This document shows positions 17,911 through 27,730 of a stretch of 64,000 nt of DNA, piece after piece; position 1 is the first letter of the stretch, and each line of letters begins with the position of its first letter. Made by a program: the position numbers and the translations under genes. Source of the stretch: CAZKHG01 sp964552655 (GTDB lineage Bacteria > Bacteroidota > Bacteroidia > Bacteroidales > Tenuifilaceae); assembly GCA_964552655.1 (NCBI GenBank), contig CAZKHG010000004.1, positions 45,494-109,493 of the forward strand, written 5' to 3'. The notes under the pieces are model-generated. The model saw only the letters and a program-made list of their open reading frames with translations. It had not been told where the DNA came from and did not search any database.

Positions 17911-18996
17911 ATGAATTGGTTATACGATTTTTCGATTCTTACAAAAGCCATTGATGCCTTTTTAATGAATAACCTACCCCATGGATGGGCATTATTCATT
18001 GAATTTGTGCTAATTGGTCTGGTTTTTCTCATCTTTTATGCAATTGTTGGGCTATACCTTGTTTTGGCCGAGCGCAAAGTTTGCGCATTTATTCAAAACA
18101 GACTTGGCCCCAACAGGGTTGGGCCCTGGGGTTTATTCCAAACCATTGCCGACTTGATCAAGTTGCTTTTTAAAGAGCTGATTCCCATTAAAAGATCCGA
18201 TAAACTACTTTTTAATATTGCACCTTTCATTGTAATTATCGCCTCATTTATGGCAATTGCGGCAATTCCTTTTGCAAAGGGCTTGCATGCAATCGACTTC
18301 AACATTGGTATTTTCTATGTTATTGCCGTTTCATCCCTGGGAGTAGTTGGGATTTTGATTGCCGGATGGTCAAGTAACAGCAAATACTCATTGATTGGTG
18401 CGATGAGAAGTGGTGCACAAATTGTCAGCTACGAGCTTTCGGTTGGTTTATCACTTTTATCAATTGTAATATTTTCTGGAACCATGCAACTTTCAGGTAT
18501 TGTTGAGTCACAAGCTGATGGTTGGTGGATATTTAAGGGTCATATTCCGGCTTTTATAGCTTTCTGCATCTTCCTGATAGCCAGCACAGCTGAGACAAAT
18601 CGTGGCCCTTTCGACCTGGCCGAAGCGGAATCAGAGCTGACTGCGGGGTTCCATACCGAGTACTCGGGTATCAAGTTCGCATTCTTTTTCCTGGCTGAAT
18701 ATATGAACATGTTCATTGTAGCATCAATTGCTGCAACAGTGTTTCTGGGTGGCTGGATGCCCCTACACATTGGAGGATGGGAGGCATTTAACCACATCAT
18801 GGATTTTATACCTCCAATTTTCTGGTACTTCGGTAAAACAGCATTCTTAATTTGGGTGATGATGCTCTTTAAATGGACATTCCCGAGATTACGTATTGAC
18901 CAGCTGCTTACTCTGGAGTGGAAATACTTGCTACCAATTAACTTGGTGAATATCATTATAATCGCATTTTTATCCTGGATGAACTGGCATTTTTAA
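17911..18996 (+). CDS. nuoH: NADH-quinone oxidoreductase subunit H
   Basis: 361 residues with about eight membrane helices. Signatures are the [18 protein letters not shown] loop near residue 55 and the acidic segment [16 protein letters not shown]. NuoH forms part of the quinone chamber and links it to the proton channels. No nuoG or other gene lies between nuoD and nuoH, the point where nuoE, nuoF and nuoG sit in 14-subunit operons. The stop is 4 bases before the nuoI start. Confidence 0.97.
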   Translation: MNWLYDFSILTKAIDAFLMNNLPHGWALFIEFVLIGLVFLIFYAIVGLYLVLAERKVCAFIQNRLGPNRVGPWGLFQTIADLIKLLFKELIPIKRSDKLLFNIAPFIVIIASFMAIAAIPFAKGLHAIDFNIGIFYVIAVSSLGVVGILIAGWSSNSKYSLIGAMRSGAQIVSYELSVGLSLLSIVIFSGTMQLSGIVESQADGWWIFKGHIPAFIAFCIFLIASTAETNRGPFDLAEAESELTAGFHTEYSGIKFAFFFLAEYMNMFIVASIAATVFLGGWMPLHIGGWEAFNHIMDFIPPIFWYFGKTAFLIWVMMLFKWTFPRLRIDQLLTLEWKYLLPINLVNIIIIAFLSWMNWHF

Positions 18997-19000
18997 GATC

Positions 19001-19492
19001 ATGGGCATAATAAACTACTTTAAAGAGATATTCAGAGGGATTGGAACCCTCATCAACGGGATGAGAGTTACCTCCTACTACTTCGTACATCCGAAAGAGA
19101 TTATTACACAGAAGTACCCGGAAAACCGGAAAAAATTAAAAATGTTCGATCGGTTTAAGGGTGAAGTAACAATGCCACACGACGAGAATAATCAGCATCG
19201 TTGCACAGGATGCGGAATATGTCAGATGAATTGCCCCAACGGATCGATTGAGGTAATAACCCGCAAAGAAACAACTCCCGATGGCAAAACTGAGAGAATC
19301 CTGGAGAAACATATCTACAATCTCTCGATGTGCACATTCTGTGAACTTTGCATTAAGACTTGTCCTTCTGATGCACTGGCATGGGGTCAGGAGTTTGAGC
19401 ATGCTGTTTACGATAGAAAAAAACTGATTAAAATACTGAATAAGCCCGGTTCAAGCCTAAAAAAGGAGAAAACCGAAGCAAAATCGAACTAA
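19001..19492 (+). CDS. nuoI: NADH-quinone oxidoreductase subunit I
   Basis: 163 residues with two complete ferredoxin-type motifs, CTGCGICQMNCP and CTFCELCIKTCP, binding clusters N6a and N6b. An N-terminal amphipathic region anchors it to the membrane arm. With no NuoEFG encoded nearby, NuoI is the most exposed iron-sulphur subunit and is the probable entry point for electrons from ferredoxin or another donor (inference). Confidence 0.96.
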   Translation: MGIINYFKEIFRGIGTLINGMRVTSYYFVHPKEIITQKYPENRKKLKMFDRFKGEVTMPHDENNQHRCTGCGICQMNCPNGSIEVITRKETTPDGKTERILEKHIYNLSMCTFCELCIKTCPSDALAWGQEFEHAVYDRKKLIKILNKPGSSLKKEKTEAKSN

Positions 19493-19517
19493 TTACACAT
19501 GGCAAATATTTGTCTAT

Positions 19518-20039
19518 ATGAACGTATCAACTAACATTTGGATATTCCTGCTTTTTTCAGCTGTAATTGTAGCATTCTCTTTGGTTACAGTGCTAAGTCG
19601 CAGGATTCTTAGGGCTGCAGTTGGATTGCTTTTTACATTGGTGGCAACCAGCGGTCTTTATTTCATGCTCGACTACCAGTTTATGGCGGGGGTTCAGCTT
19701 ACACTTTATGCAGGTGGTATTGTTGTTTTGATCATTTTCTCCATACTGTTAACCAGCACAATTCACCAGAAGTTTGACAAACCCAAACTGCTCTATATGG
19801 TTTTAGGGGGCATAACTGCCATTTTTGGATCGATTATCAGCATTTACACTATACTGAATTTCCCATTTAAGGCTTCTGTTGAAGCACCCATCCCCTCAAA
19901 TATGAAGGAGATTGGCAATCAGATGCTCAGCACTGGCACTAACGGGTATGCCCTGCCATTCGAAGTTATCAGCATTTTGTTGCTTGCATCAATGGTTGCA
20001 GCAATTGTAATCGCAAAAAAAGGTAAAGAAAATAATTAG
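19518..20039 (+). CDS. nuoJ: NADH-quinone oxidoreductase subunit J
   Basis: 173 residues with five predicted membrane helices. The third helix region has the family-typical LTLYAGGIVVLIIFSILLT, the segment with the pi-bulge that takes part in coupling. The C-terminal helix EVISILLLASMVAAIVIAKK is also characteristic. It follows nuoI by 25 bases and precedes nuoK by 5. Confidence 0.95.
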   Translation: MNVSTNIWIFLLFSAVIVAFSLVTVLSRRILRAAVGLLFTLVATSGLYFMLDYQFMAGVQLTLYAGGIVVLIIFSILLTSTIHQKFDKPKLLYMVLGGITAIFGSIISIYTILNFPFKASVEAPIPSNMKEIGNQMLSTGTNGYALPFEVISILLLASMVAAIVIAKKGKENN

Positions 20040-20044
20040 ACACT

Positions 20045-20362
20045 ATGAATACCCAGGTTCCATTATCGTTTTTTCTGGTTGTAAGCACCATAATGTTTTT
20101 TGTAGGCATTTGGGGCTTCATAATAAGGCGCAACCTTATAACCATCCTGATGTCGGTGGAGTTGATACTAAATGCCGTAAACCTTAATTTTCTGGCATTT
20201 AACCGGTACCTATTTCCAAATCACTTTCAGGGTATGTTTTTCTCTGTAATAGTTGTTGCTGTTGCAGCTGCTGAGGCGTCTGTGGCAATTGCCATCATCA
20301 TCAATATCTACAGGCGATTCTCAACAATCAACGTTGACAATGTGAATGAAATGAAACATTAA
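20045..20362 (+). CDS. nuoK: NADH-quinone oxidoreductase subunit K
   Basis: 105 residues, three membrane helices. Conserved Glu residues of the proton path are in LMSVELILNAVNLNF (helix 2) and AAAEASVAIAI (helix 3). The length and motif order match NuoK/MrpC. It lies 5 bases after nuoJ. Confidence 0.96.
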   Translation: MNTQVPLSFFLVVSTIMFFVGIWGFIIRRNLITILMSVELILNAVNLNFLAFNRYLFPNHFQGMFFSVIVVAVAAAEASVAIAIIINIYRRFSTINVDNVNEMKH

Positions 20363-20383
20363 TCTGTAAAGGGTAAACTTAAT

Positions 20384-22303
20384 ATGATAGATTATTCGTA
20401 CACTCCGTTAATTCTGCTAATCCCACTATTTACCTTCATTTTTTTAGGTCTTTTTGGGATGAGATTCAAACCAATTGTATCGGGAGTTATTGGTTCCGTT
20501 GGGTTAGGCATAGTTTTTATCCTTTCCTGCTTAACTGCCTGGAACTTTTTCTTCGTCAACCCGGTTCATGAGGTTTATCAAATGGTAATACCATTCGAGC
20601 TAACCTGGCTGAAATTTACTGAAAACCTGATTGTGAAAATGGGGATTCTGATTGATCCCATCTCAGTAATGATGCTTTTAGTAGTATCAACCGTATCTTT
20701 CATGGTTCATGTTTACAGCATTGGGTATATGAAAGGGGAAAAAGGGTTTGAGCGGTTTTTCTCATTCCTATCATTGTTTACTTTCTCAATGCTGGGCTTG
20801 GTATTATCCACCAACCTTTTCCAGATTTACATTTTTTGGGAGCTGGTAGGCGTTTCTTCCTTCCTACTTATTGGGTTTTACTATAAAAAACCTTCAGCAG
20901 TTGCTGCATCAAAGAAGGCATTTATTGTTACCCGTTTTGCAGATCTAGGATTCTTAATCGGAATTTTAACCTTATCATTCATTAACGGCACCTTTGATTT
21001 TAAAACCCTGGTAAGCTCCGAAGGGTTGGGAATTACAAGCTCTACCGGGTTAACATTTCTTGGCCTTTCTGCAGCTACATGGTCAATGGTACTGATTTTT
21101 ATGGGCGGTGCAGGTAAATCGGCCATGTTCCCGCTACATATCTGGCTACCAGATGCCATGGAGGGTCCAACCCCAGTATCCGCTTTAATTCATGCTGCCA
21201 CAATGGTTGTGGCTGGTGTTTACCTGGTTGCCCGGTTATTTCCGATCTACCATTTTGCTGCACCTGAGGTGCTAACCATCATAGCTTATGTAGGAGGATT
21301 TACATCGTTGTTTGCGGCAGTAATCGCCTGTACTCAGTACGACATCAAACGGGTTTTGGCTTTTTCCACCCTTTCCCAGATCGGTTATATGATGCTGGCA
21401 CTTGGGGTTTCTGGTTATGGAGCAGAAGAGGGACTTGGTTTCATGGCATCCATGTTCCACCTGTTTACACACGCTATGTTTAAGGCTTTATTGTTCCTTG
21501 GCGCAGGCTCTATAATCCATGCTGTTCATTCCAACTATATGTACGATATGGGTGGCCTAAGAAAATATTTGCCTATTACCCACATCACATTCCTTATCGC
21601 GTGCTTGACCATTGCCGGCGTGCCGCCACTCTCAGGCTTTTTCAGCAAAGATGAGATTCTGGTTGCCGCTTATAACAGTAACAAGTTACTGTTTGCGGTT
21701 GAATATTTTGTGGCAGGTTTAACGGCATTTTATATGTTCCGTTTATATTTCAGCATCTTCTGGGGCAAAAATCAGCATTACCACCATACTCCACATGAAT
21801 CACCGTTGGTGATGACAATACCACTGATGGTTCTTGCCCTTGCTTCAATATTCAGCGGTCTGATTCCTTTTGGGGAATATGTTTCATCGGATTACATTCC
21901 ATTTGAACCCGAGATGCACCTGAATATCGCCATTCCATCTGTGATTATCGGGCTGGTTGGTATTTTCATAGCCTGGATCTTTTACAAAAAAGAAACTACT
22001 ATTCCGGAAAAAGTGGCTGGTGCATTTGGTGGATTTTATAAAACTGTTTATAACAAGTTTTATATTGATGAGATTTACCTGTTTGTAACTAAGCGTATTC
22101 TATTCAACTACGTTTCACGTCCTGTGGCCTGGTTCGACAGGCATATCGTTGACGGTACGATGAACGGAATAGCCTGGCTCACGGTTTACGCTTCGAACAA
22201 AATTAAGTCATTTCAGTCGGGGCAATTGCAGCAGTATGCTCTTGTATTTGCATCAGGTGCTATATTGCTGGTAATCATATTTTTATACGTTGCATTCAGC
22301 TAA
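20384..22303 (+). CDS. nuoL: NADH-quinone oxidoreductase subunit L
   Basis: 639 residues, antiporter-like distal subunit with about 14-16 helices. The Mrp-antiporter core includes FWELVGVSSFLLIGFYYKKP with the conserved Glu, the Lys in GGAGKSAMFPLHIWLPDAMEGPTPVSALIHAATMV and the His-rich helix MFHLFTHAMFKALLFLGAGS. The C-terminal lateral helix is present (PVAWFDRHIVDGTMNG). It pumps protons at the tip of the membrane arm. Confidence 0.97.
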   Translation: MIDYSYTPLILLIPLFTFIFLGLFGMRFKPIVSGVIGSVGLGIVFILSCLTAWNFFFVNPVHEVYQMVIPFELTWLKFTENLIVKMGILIDPISVMMLLVVSTVSFMVHVYSIGYMKGEKGFERFFSFLSLFTFSMLGLVLSTNLFQIYIFWELVGVSSFLLIGFYYKKPSAVAASKKAFIVTRFADLGFLIGILTLSFINGTFDFKTLVSSEGLGITSSTGLTFLGLSAATWSMVLIFMGGAGKSAMFPLHIWLPDAMEGPTPVSALIHAATMVVAGVYLVARLFPIYHFAAPEVLTIIAYVGGFTSLFAAVIACTQYDIKRVLAFSTLSQIGYMMLALGVSGYGAEEGLGFMASMFHLFTHAMFKALLFLGAGSIIHAVHSNYMYDMGGLRKYLPITHITFLIACLTIAGVPPLSGFFSKDEILVAAYNSNKLLFAVEYFVAGLTAFYMFRLYFSIFWGKNQHYHHTPHESPLVMTIPLMVLALASIFSGLIPFGEYVSSDYIPFEPEMHLNIAIPSVIIGLVGIFIAWIFYKKETTIPEKVAGAFGGFYKTVYNKFYIDEIYLFVTKRILFNYVSRPVAWFDRHIVDGTMNGIAWLTVYASNKIKSFQSGQLQQYALVFASGAILLVIIFLYVAFS

Positions 22304-22315
22304 TCATTGATTAAA

Positions 22316-23815
22316 ATGAATATATTACACTTACTTATACTGATACCCGTTTTAACCATCACCGGTATCGTTTTTACGAAGGATCTTAAGGGTGCACGAT
22401 TGGTTTCTGCAATTGGTATGGGAGCGCAACTTGTTTTATCGGTAATTCTGGTACTCTGGTTTTTGGCAGAACGCAAGGCTGGCAATGCTGCTGAGATACT
22501 ATTCCTGAGCGATTACCTCTGGTTCCCGTCACTTAACATTCACTACCTAATTGGTGTTGATGGAATAGCAGTTTCCATGATTGCGCTTACCGGGTTTGTG
22601 GTTTTTGCCGGGATTTTTGCCTCATGGGAAATGGAAAACCTATCAAGGGAATTCTTTATCAGCTTGATCCTGTTAGCAACAGGAGTATTCGGGTTCTTTA
22701 TTTCACTCGACCTTTTCACCCAGTTCCTGTACTATGAACTGGCGGTAATACCCATGTACCTTTTGATTGGTATTTGGGGAACAGGACCAAAAGAGTACTC
22801 GGCCATGAAGCTAACCTTAATGCTGATGGCGGGTTCTGCCCTTTTACTTGTAGGATTGCTTGGATTGTATTTTAATTCTTATACTCCTGAAGGGTTGCAC
22901 ACCTTTAGTATTCTCGAAATTGCAAAAATGCACCTGCCTAAAGGGGTTCAGATGTTTTTCTTCCCATTCGTTTTTGTGGGTTTTGGGGTACTTGGTGCAC
23001 TATTCCCATTCCATACCTGGTCACCCGATGGACATGCCTCCGCACCAACCGCTGTATCGATGCTTCACGCCGGAGTTCTAATGAAACTTGGGGGTTATGG
23101 AGCGTTTAAAGTCGCCATGTATCTACTGCCGGATGCTGCAAATGCTCTTGCCTGGATTTTTATCATCCTCACCACCATCAGCATAATTTACGGAGCTTTT
23201 GGTGCTGTATGGCAGAAGGATCTCAAATATATCAATGCATACTCTTCTGTTTCTCATTGCGGGTTGGTTCTTTTCGCTATTCTGATGATGAATAAAACAG
23301 CGATGGACGGGGCAATTCTGCAGATGATATCTCATGGATTGATGACTGCCCTTTTCTTTGCTTTAATTGGTATGATATACGGCAGAACTCATACCCGTAT
23401 GATCAATGAAATGGGTGGTTTGATGAAAGTTATCCCATTTCTTGGAGTGGTTTACGTTTTAGCCGGTTTGGCCTCACTTGGTTTGCCTGGGTTAAGCGGC
23501 TTTGTTGCCGAGATGACTGTTTTTGTTGGTGCTTTTCAGCACCCAGATACATTTCACAGGGTAGTAACTATAATTGCCACCACATCAATTGTTGTTACGG
23601 CTGTTTATATACTTCGGGTTATCGGTATATTCCTTTTTGGCCCGATAAAAGATCATCACCACGAGGAGCTTACAGATGCAAAATGGTACGAGAAGGTTAG
23701 TACAATCACCTTAACCATTGCAATAATTGGCATTGGTGTTGCTCCGCTTTGGCTATCCAACACTATACAGGAAAGCCTGGAACCTATTATTACAAAAATC
23801 AGCTTGTTATTCTAA
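22316..23815 (+). CDS. nuoM: NADH-quinone oxidoreductase subunit M
   Basis: 499 residues from ATG 22316. A frame three codons longer begins at TTG 22307 and is less likely. It is a proton-pumping antiporter-like subunit with about 14 helices. Core motifs are FLYYELAVIPMYLLIGIWG with the conserved Glu, HTWSPDGHASAPTAVSMLHAG and VSHCGLVLFAI. It lies 12 bases after nuoL and 18 before nuoN. Confidence 0.97.
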   Translation: MNILHLLILIPVLTITGIVFTKDLKGARLVSAIGMGAQLVLSVILVLWFLAERKAGNAAEILFLSDYLWFPSLNIHYLIGVDGIAVSMIALTGFVVFAGIFASWEMENLSREFFISLILLATGVFGFFISLDLFTQFLYYELAVIPMYLLIGIWGTGPKEYSAMKLTLMLMAGSALLLVGLLGLYFNSYTPEGLHTFSILEIAKMHLPKGVQMFFFPFVFVGFGVLGALFPFHTWSPDGHASAPTAVSMLHAGVLMKLGGYGAFKVAMYLLPDAANALAWIFIILTTISIIYGAFGAVWQKDLKYINAYSSVSHCGLVLFAILMMNKTAMDGAILQMISHGLMTALFFALIGMIYGRTHTRMINEMGGLMKVIPFLGVVYVLAGLASLGLPGLSGFVAEMTVFVGAFQHPDTFHRVVTIIATTSIVVTAVYILRVIGIFLFGPIKDHHHEELTDAKWYEKVSTITLTIAIIGIGVAPLWLSNTIQESLEPIITKISLLF

Positions 23816-23833
23816 TTATCAATATAAGGTAAA

Positions 23834-25252
23834 ATGAACCTGGACAATTTTCTGTTAATGCGACACGAACTTCTGCTAACTCTCCTTATAGTTACAGAGT
23901 TGATAATTGAGGTTTTCTCTAACCGGAAGAGGTCAACTACGTTATCAATATCCCTGTTCTTCCTGGTTACCCTTATCGGATTTCTGCCCATTGATTATGG
24001 TCAGATTTTCGGAGGGATGTACCAAACCAGCAACACCATCATTTTCATGAAGAATATCCTGAATATTGGTACGCTGCTAATACTCCTGCAATCTGCAGGA
24101 TGGCTCCATAAATCGGATAACAGCGATAAGATATCAGAATATTTCGCCCTGATTTACTCTTCGCTTATTGGGATGAACTTCATGATTTCATCCGGTGATT
24201 TTCTGATGTTTTACCTTGGCCTCGAGCTGGCCACAATCCCGGTTGCAGCCCTGGCTGCCTTTGATAAGATTAAACGTAAGTCAGCTGAAGCGGGTATTAA
24301 GTTGATTTTATCGTCTGCATTATCCTCGGGCATTTTACTTTTTGGGTTATCAATGATCTATGGTACTTCTGGCTCTATCTACTTCACAGAAGTTGCCAGG
24401 TCATTCGATGGCAATGCGCTTCAGGTCATAGGCTTAATTTTCTTTATAACAGGCATGGGGTTTAAAATATCATTGGTTCCATTCCACCTGTGGACAGCAG
24501 ATGTTTATGAGGGTGCTCCCATTGGTATTACTTCGTTCCTTTCGGTGGTATCAAAAGGTGCAGCAGTATTCATCTTTATTATTACGCTTTATACTGTTTT
24601 TGGAACTGTGCTTGAGGTTTGGAAAAATGTAATATACCTCTTAGCGGTTACCACAATGACAATTGCCAACCTTTTTGCAATCCGGCAGAATAACCTTAAA
24701 CGATTTCTGGCTTTCTCATCAATTGCCCAGGCAGGTTTTATATTACTCGGAATAATTGGGGCAAGTGGATTAGGAATGGCATCTGTTATTTACTTTGTAT
24801 TGATTTATGTATTTACCAACTTGGCTGCCTTTGGTGTTGTAGCTGCTGTTTATAATGCATCGGGTAAGGAAACCTTACAGGAGTATAACGGGTTATACCT
24901 GACCAATCCAAAACTTTCCCTGCTTATGACCCTGGCACTGTTCTCGTTAGCAGGCATTCCCCCTGTTGCAGGATTTTTTGGTAAATTTTTCCTGTTTACA
25001 TCTGCGGCCAGCCAGCATTTTTACATCCTGGTACTTATTGCCGTTCTGAATGCAACTATTTCACTTTACTACTATTTAAGGGTGGTTAAAGCCATGTTTA
25101 TCGATAAAAACGAGAATCCAATCCCTTACTTTAAAACCGATGTTTATGCCCGTATCGGGTTACTGATTTGCCTTGCAGGCATTTTCATCATCGGGTTTGC
25201 CAGCCCGATTTATGAATTTATTCGTACAATAAGTTTTGGAATTATACCATAA
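23834..25252 (+). CDS. nuoN: NADH-quinone oxidoreductase subunit N
   Basis: 472 residues, third antiporter-like subunit and last gene of the operon. Motifs: MFYLGLELATIPVAALAAF with the conserved Glu, FHLWTADVYEGAPIGITSFLS, RFLAFSSIAQAGFILLG, and FSLAGIPPVAGFFGKFFLF. A strong hairpin terminator lies 24 bases after the stop, closing the nuo operon. Confidence 0.97.
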   Translation: MNLDNFLLMRHELLLTLLIVTELIIEVFSNRKRSTTLSISLFFLVTLIGFLPIDYGQIFGGMYQTSNTIIFMKNILNIGTLLILLQSAGWLHKSDNSDKISEYFALIYSSLIGMNFMISSGDFLMFYLGLELATIPVAALAAFDKIKRKSAEAGIKLILSSALSSGILLFGLSMIYGTSGSIYFTEVARSFDGNALQVIGLIFFITGMGFKISLVPFHLWTADVYEGAPIGITSFLSVVSKGAAVFIFIITLYTVFGTVLEVWKNVIYLLAVTTMTIANLFAIRQNNLKRFLAFSSIAQAGFILLGIIGASGLGMASVIYFVLIYVFTNLAAFGVVAAVYNASGKETLQEYNGLYLTNPKLSLLMTLALFSLAGIPPVAGFFGKFFLFTSAASQHFYILVLIAVLNATISLYYYLRVVKAMFIDKNENPIPYFKTDVYARIGLLICLAGIFIIGFASPIYEFIRTISFGIIP

Positions 25253-25276
25253 GCATTATTACATAAAATAATGATT

Positions 25277-25309
25277 AAAAGGCTATTGATGCAAGTCAAA
25301 TAGCCTTTT
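25277..25309 (+). terminator. Terminator of the nuo operon
   Basis: An 11-base-pair stem, AAAAGGCTATT/AATAGCCTTTT, with an 11-base loop. The T-run is formed by the end of the stem and the following TTTT in CCCATTTTA. Confidence 0.75.
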
Positions 25310-25374
25310 CCCATTTTATGGGATAAACTTAATCTTCAGAAAATTGTTATTGTTTCTAACAATGTTTCTGCGCC

Positions 25375-26082
25375 ATGACAAAAGAAGAAGTTGTAAAGAA
25401 ACTTATTGAATTTCAAAGTGAATCAACAAAAAGAGTACTGGCTAAACATGGGGCCAAAGAACCCTTTTATGGGGTAAAAGTTGAGGATCTAAAAAAGATC
25501 CAGAAGCAAATTGGTAAGAATTATGCTCTTTCGATTGAACTATTTAACACGGGAATCTCAGATGCCATGTACCTGGCCGGGTTGATATCCGAACCTAAAA
25601 AAATGAGCCGAGACGATTTACAGGAATGGGTTGAAAAAGCCTATTGGTATATGTTGAGCGAATACACTGTTGCCTGGGTTGCTTCAGAAAGTAACTTTGG
25701 TTGGGAATTAGCATTGCAATGGATTGATTCACCCAATGAGAAAATACAATCATCCGGATGGGCAACTTTATCATATTTATTGGCAATAACTGATAATGCT
25801 AAAATAGATATAGAGCTAATTAAAAAACTAATAGCTAGGGTACAATCCCAACTCCATGGCTCTGCAAATAGAACCAAATATACCATGAATAACTTTATTA
25901 TTTCAGTTGGTGCTTATCTCCCATCGTTAACAAATGAATCACTGGCCGTTGCAGCTACGCTTGGTGTAATTAAGGTTGATATGGGCGGAACATCTTGTAA
26001 AGTACCAAATGCCTCAGAATATATCGCCAAGGTGATTAAGATGGGGAAACATGGCAAAAAGCGAAAAACTGCTTTTTGCTAG
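25375..26082 (+). CDS. DNA alkylation repair family protein (AlkD-like HEAT repeats)
   Basis: 235 residues of helical repeats. The N-terminal FYGVKVEDLKKIQKQIGKNY, then MYLAGLISEPKKM and SEYTVAWVASESNF match the AlkD-like family. AlkD excises alkylated bases without flipping them. This subfamily is shorter and more distant, so glycosylase activity is not certain. There is no signal peptide. Its TAG stop overlaps the TAG stop of the opposite-strand glucosaminidase gene within the palindrome CTAG. Confidence 0.85.
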   Translation: MTKEEVVKKLIEFQSESTKRVLAKHGAKEPFYGVKVEDLKKIQKQIGKNYALSIELFNTGISDAMYLAGLISEPKKMSRDDLQEWVEKAYWYMLSEYTVAWVASESNFGWELALQWIDSPNEKIQSSGWATLSYLLAITDNAKIDIELIKKLIARVQSQLHGSANRTKYTMNNFIISVGAYLPSLTNESLAVAATLGVIKVDMGGTSCKVPNASEYIAKVIKMGKHGKKRKTAFC

Positions 26083-27020
26083 TCCCTGGGTTTTCTGTTA
26101 CGTAGGTAAATCTTATCCCCTTCCTCAGGTTCATCGCCGGGTTTCATCCTGTTTTTCCGGTAAAGGCTTTTCATTTTAATCCCATAGAGCTGTGAGATGG
26201 TGTACATGGTTTCCCCTTTTTCAACCACATGCCATTTATGATTTACTTCAGCTCTGCAACGTTTTGGTTGAATATAAAGCTCTGTACCAGGCTTAAGAAC
26301 CGATTCCCTGGGCAGGTCGTTATACTTAAACAGCTGCCATTGGCGTAAATCCAGATCTTTTGCAATACTTTCAAAAGAATCTCCTTCTTTCACAATAATA
26401 TATTTAATCCGGTTCCTGGTAAATACTTTTCTTTGTTTAAAAAGATCGATGGTATAGTTATCCACATCAACCAATTCCCCCATTCCCTTGGTAGGTGATT
26501 CCACCTCAACCTCCACGCCCTGGTCGTACTGGTACAGTTTATTCTCTTCAATTAATTTTATCAACCTTTCGGCATATTGAGGGTTTGTAGCATAACCGGC
26601 TTTTTTTAAACCGTGGGCCCAGCTTTTGTAATCGGTTGGCTGTAGGTCAAAAAGGGGAGCATACCGGCGCGAACCTCGCAAAAATTCCGAATGATCCTGA
26701 TATGACTTTTCGGGTGAACTATACTTTCTGAAACATTCTCCTTTCTTATCATCATCGTGATAAATAGTTGGTCCCTGCCATGAGGTATGGCATTTAATCC
26801 CAAAATGGTTATTTGCTTTTACAGCCAACATGCTATTCCCATTTTCACTCTCCAGTATCCCCTGTGCAAGAATTATACTGGCTGGTACCCCAAAAGCCTT
26901 CATCTGCCTGATGGCTACGCTTTTATATTGGTTAATATATTCATCTCTGGAGATTTTACCCTGGGTAAAGCCTTGAAAGGTGATTACCATCAATGAGAAA
27001 AACAGGTAAAAAAATTTCAT
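26079..27020 (-). CDS. Exported glucosaminidase-domain protein with LysM repeats
   Basis: 313 residues from ATG 27020 (the longest frame begins one codon earlier at GTG). A signal peptide covers about residues 1-20. The glucosaminidase (GH73/FlgJ-like) domain spans about 25-165, with ASIILAQGILESENGNSML carrying the catalytic-type Glu, and FGIKCHTSWQGPTIYHDD and FRKYSSPEKSYQDHSEFL typical of Bacteroidota members. Two LysM modules follow: IIVKEGDSFESIAKDL and WHVVEKGETMYTISQLYGIK. It should bind and cut peptidoglycan in the periplasm or on the surface. It converges with the AlkD-like gene. Confidence 0.93.
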   Translation of the reverse strand: MKFFYLFFSLMVITFQGFTQGKISRDEYINQYKSVAIRQMKAFGVPASIILAQGILESENGNSMLAVKANNHFGIKCHTSWQGPTIYHDDDKKGECFRKYSSPEKSYQDHSEFLRGSRRYAPLFDLQPTDYKSWAHGLKKAGYATNPQYAERLIKLIEENKLYQYDQGVEVEVESPTKGMGELVDVDNYTIDLFKQRKVFTRNRIKYIIVKEGDSFESIAKDLDLRQWQLFKYNDLPRESVLKPGTELYIQPKRCRAEVNHKWHVVEKGETMYTISQLYGIKMKSLYRKNRMKPGDEPEEGDKIYLRNRKPRD

Positions 27021-27048
27021 CACTTACAACTTTTACTATTTATGGGAA

Positions 27049-27056
27049 CAAAATTA
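27049..27056 (-). promoter_or_regulatory. Putative -7 box of the glucosaminidase gene
   Basis: TAATTTTG on the minus strand, a perfect TAnnTTTG, 28 bases before ATG 27020. There is no clear -33 element. Confidence 0.4.
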
Positions 27057-27142
27057 GAAAAAGCATCTGATAGTAACGGTTTAAAAATTTGTTTTCAAGG
27101 CAAAGTTTCCAACAATTCGGGTATATATTATAAACAATTTTC

Positions 27143-27150
27143 TAACTTTG
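27143..27150 (+). promoter_or_regulatory. Putative -7 box of the cytidine deaminase gene
   Basis: TAACTTTG matches TAnnTTTG perfectly. A transcript would start near 27155, only about 3 bases before the in-frame TTG at 27158. This supports ATG 27185 as the real start. Confidence 0.45.
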
Positions 27151-27184
27151 ATTCGGGTTGATTACTAAAAACTTACGTATTTCG

Positions 27185-27676
27185 ATGAAAAAAAACATAG
27201 AATCTTCATTTAAGTATTTGGAATTCTCCGAAATTGAAGAACTTGAAAAAGAGGATGTTAATCTTATCAAGAAATCTATCGAGGCTCAGGATTCCAGCTA
27301 TTCCCCCTATTCGCATTTCAGGGTTGGTGCCGCTGTTCTTTTAGAGAATGGCGAAGTGATATCAGGAAGTAACCAGGAGAATGGGGCTTTCCCTTCTGGT
27401 TTATGTGCAGAGAGAGTCGCTCTATTCTATGCAGGAGCTAAATACCCGGAAGTTCCGGTTAAAACTATTGCTATTTCTGCAAGTCACAAGGGACATCAAA
27501 CCAAAGAGCCAATATCTCCCTGTGGTGCATGCCGTCAGGTTATGCTTGAAACCAGAAATATCGGGAAAAAACCAATGAAAGTTATATTAGTAGGTAGCAA
27601 TAAAATTATTGTCATCAATGATGCATCATATTTACTTCCGTTCAGCTTTTCCAGCGTTATTGATGCTATTAAATGA
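27185..27676 (+). CDS. cdd: Cytidine deaminase
   Basis: 163 residues from ATG 27185. Zinc motifs are complete: GLCAERVALFYAG (Cys-Ala-Glu) and SPCGACRQVMLE (PCGAC). The substrate loop YSPYSHFRVGAAVLLENG is also typical. It hydrolyses cytidine and deoxycytidine to uridines in pyrimidine salvage, in the cytoplasm. The tail LLPFSFSSVIDAIK is usual for the short homotetrameric form. It is divergent from the glucosaminidase gene and convergent with the cyclase gene. Confidence 0.95.
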   Translation: MKKNIESSFKYLEFSEIEELEKEDVNLIKKSIEAQDSSYSPYSHFRVGAAVLLENGEVISGSNQENGAFPSGLCAERVALFYAGAKYPEVPVKTIAISASHKGHQTKEPISPCGACRQVMLETRNIGKKPMKVILVGSNKIIVINDASYLLPFSFSSVIDAIK

Positions 27677-27730
27677 TTCTTAATTTATTCCCCAGCTTCT
27701 GATTTAAAAATTAAAAACAATTAACCTCAA

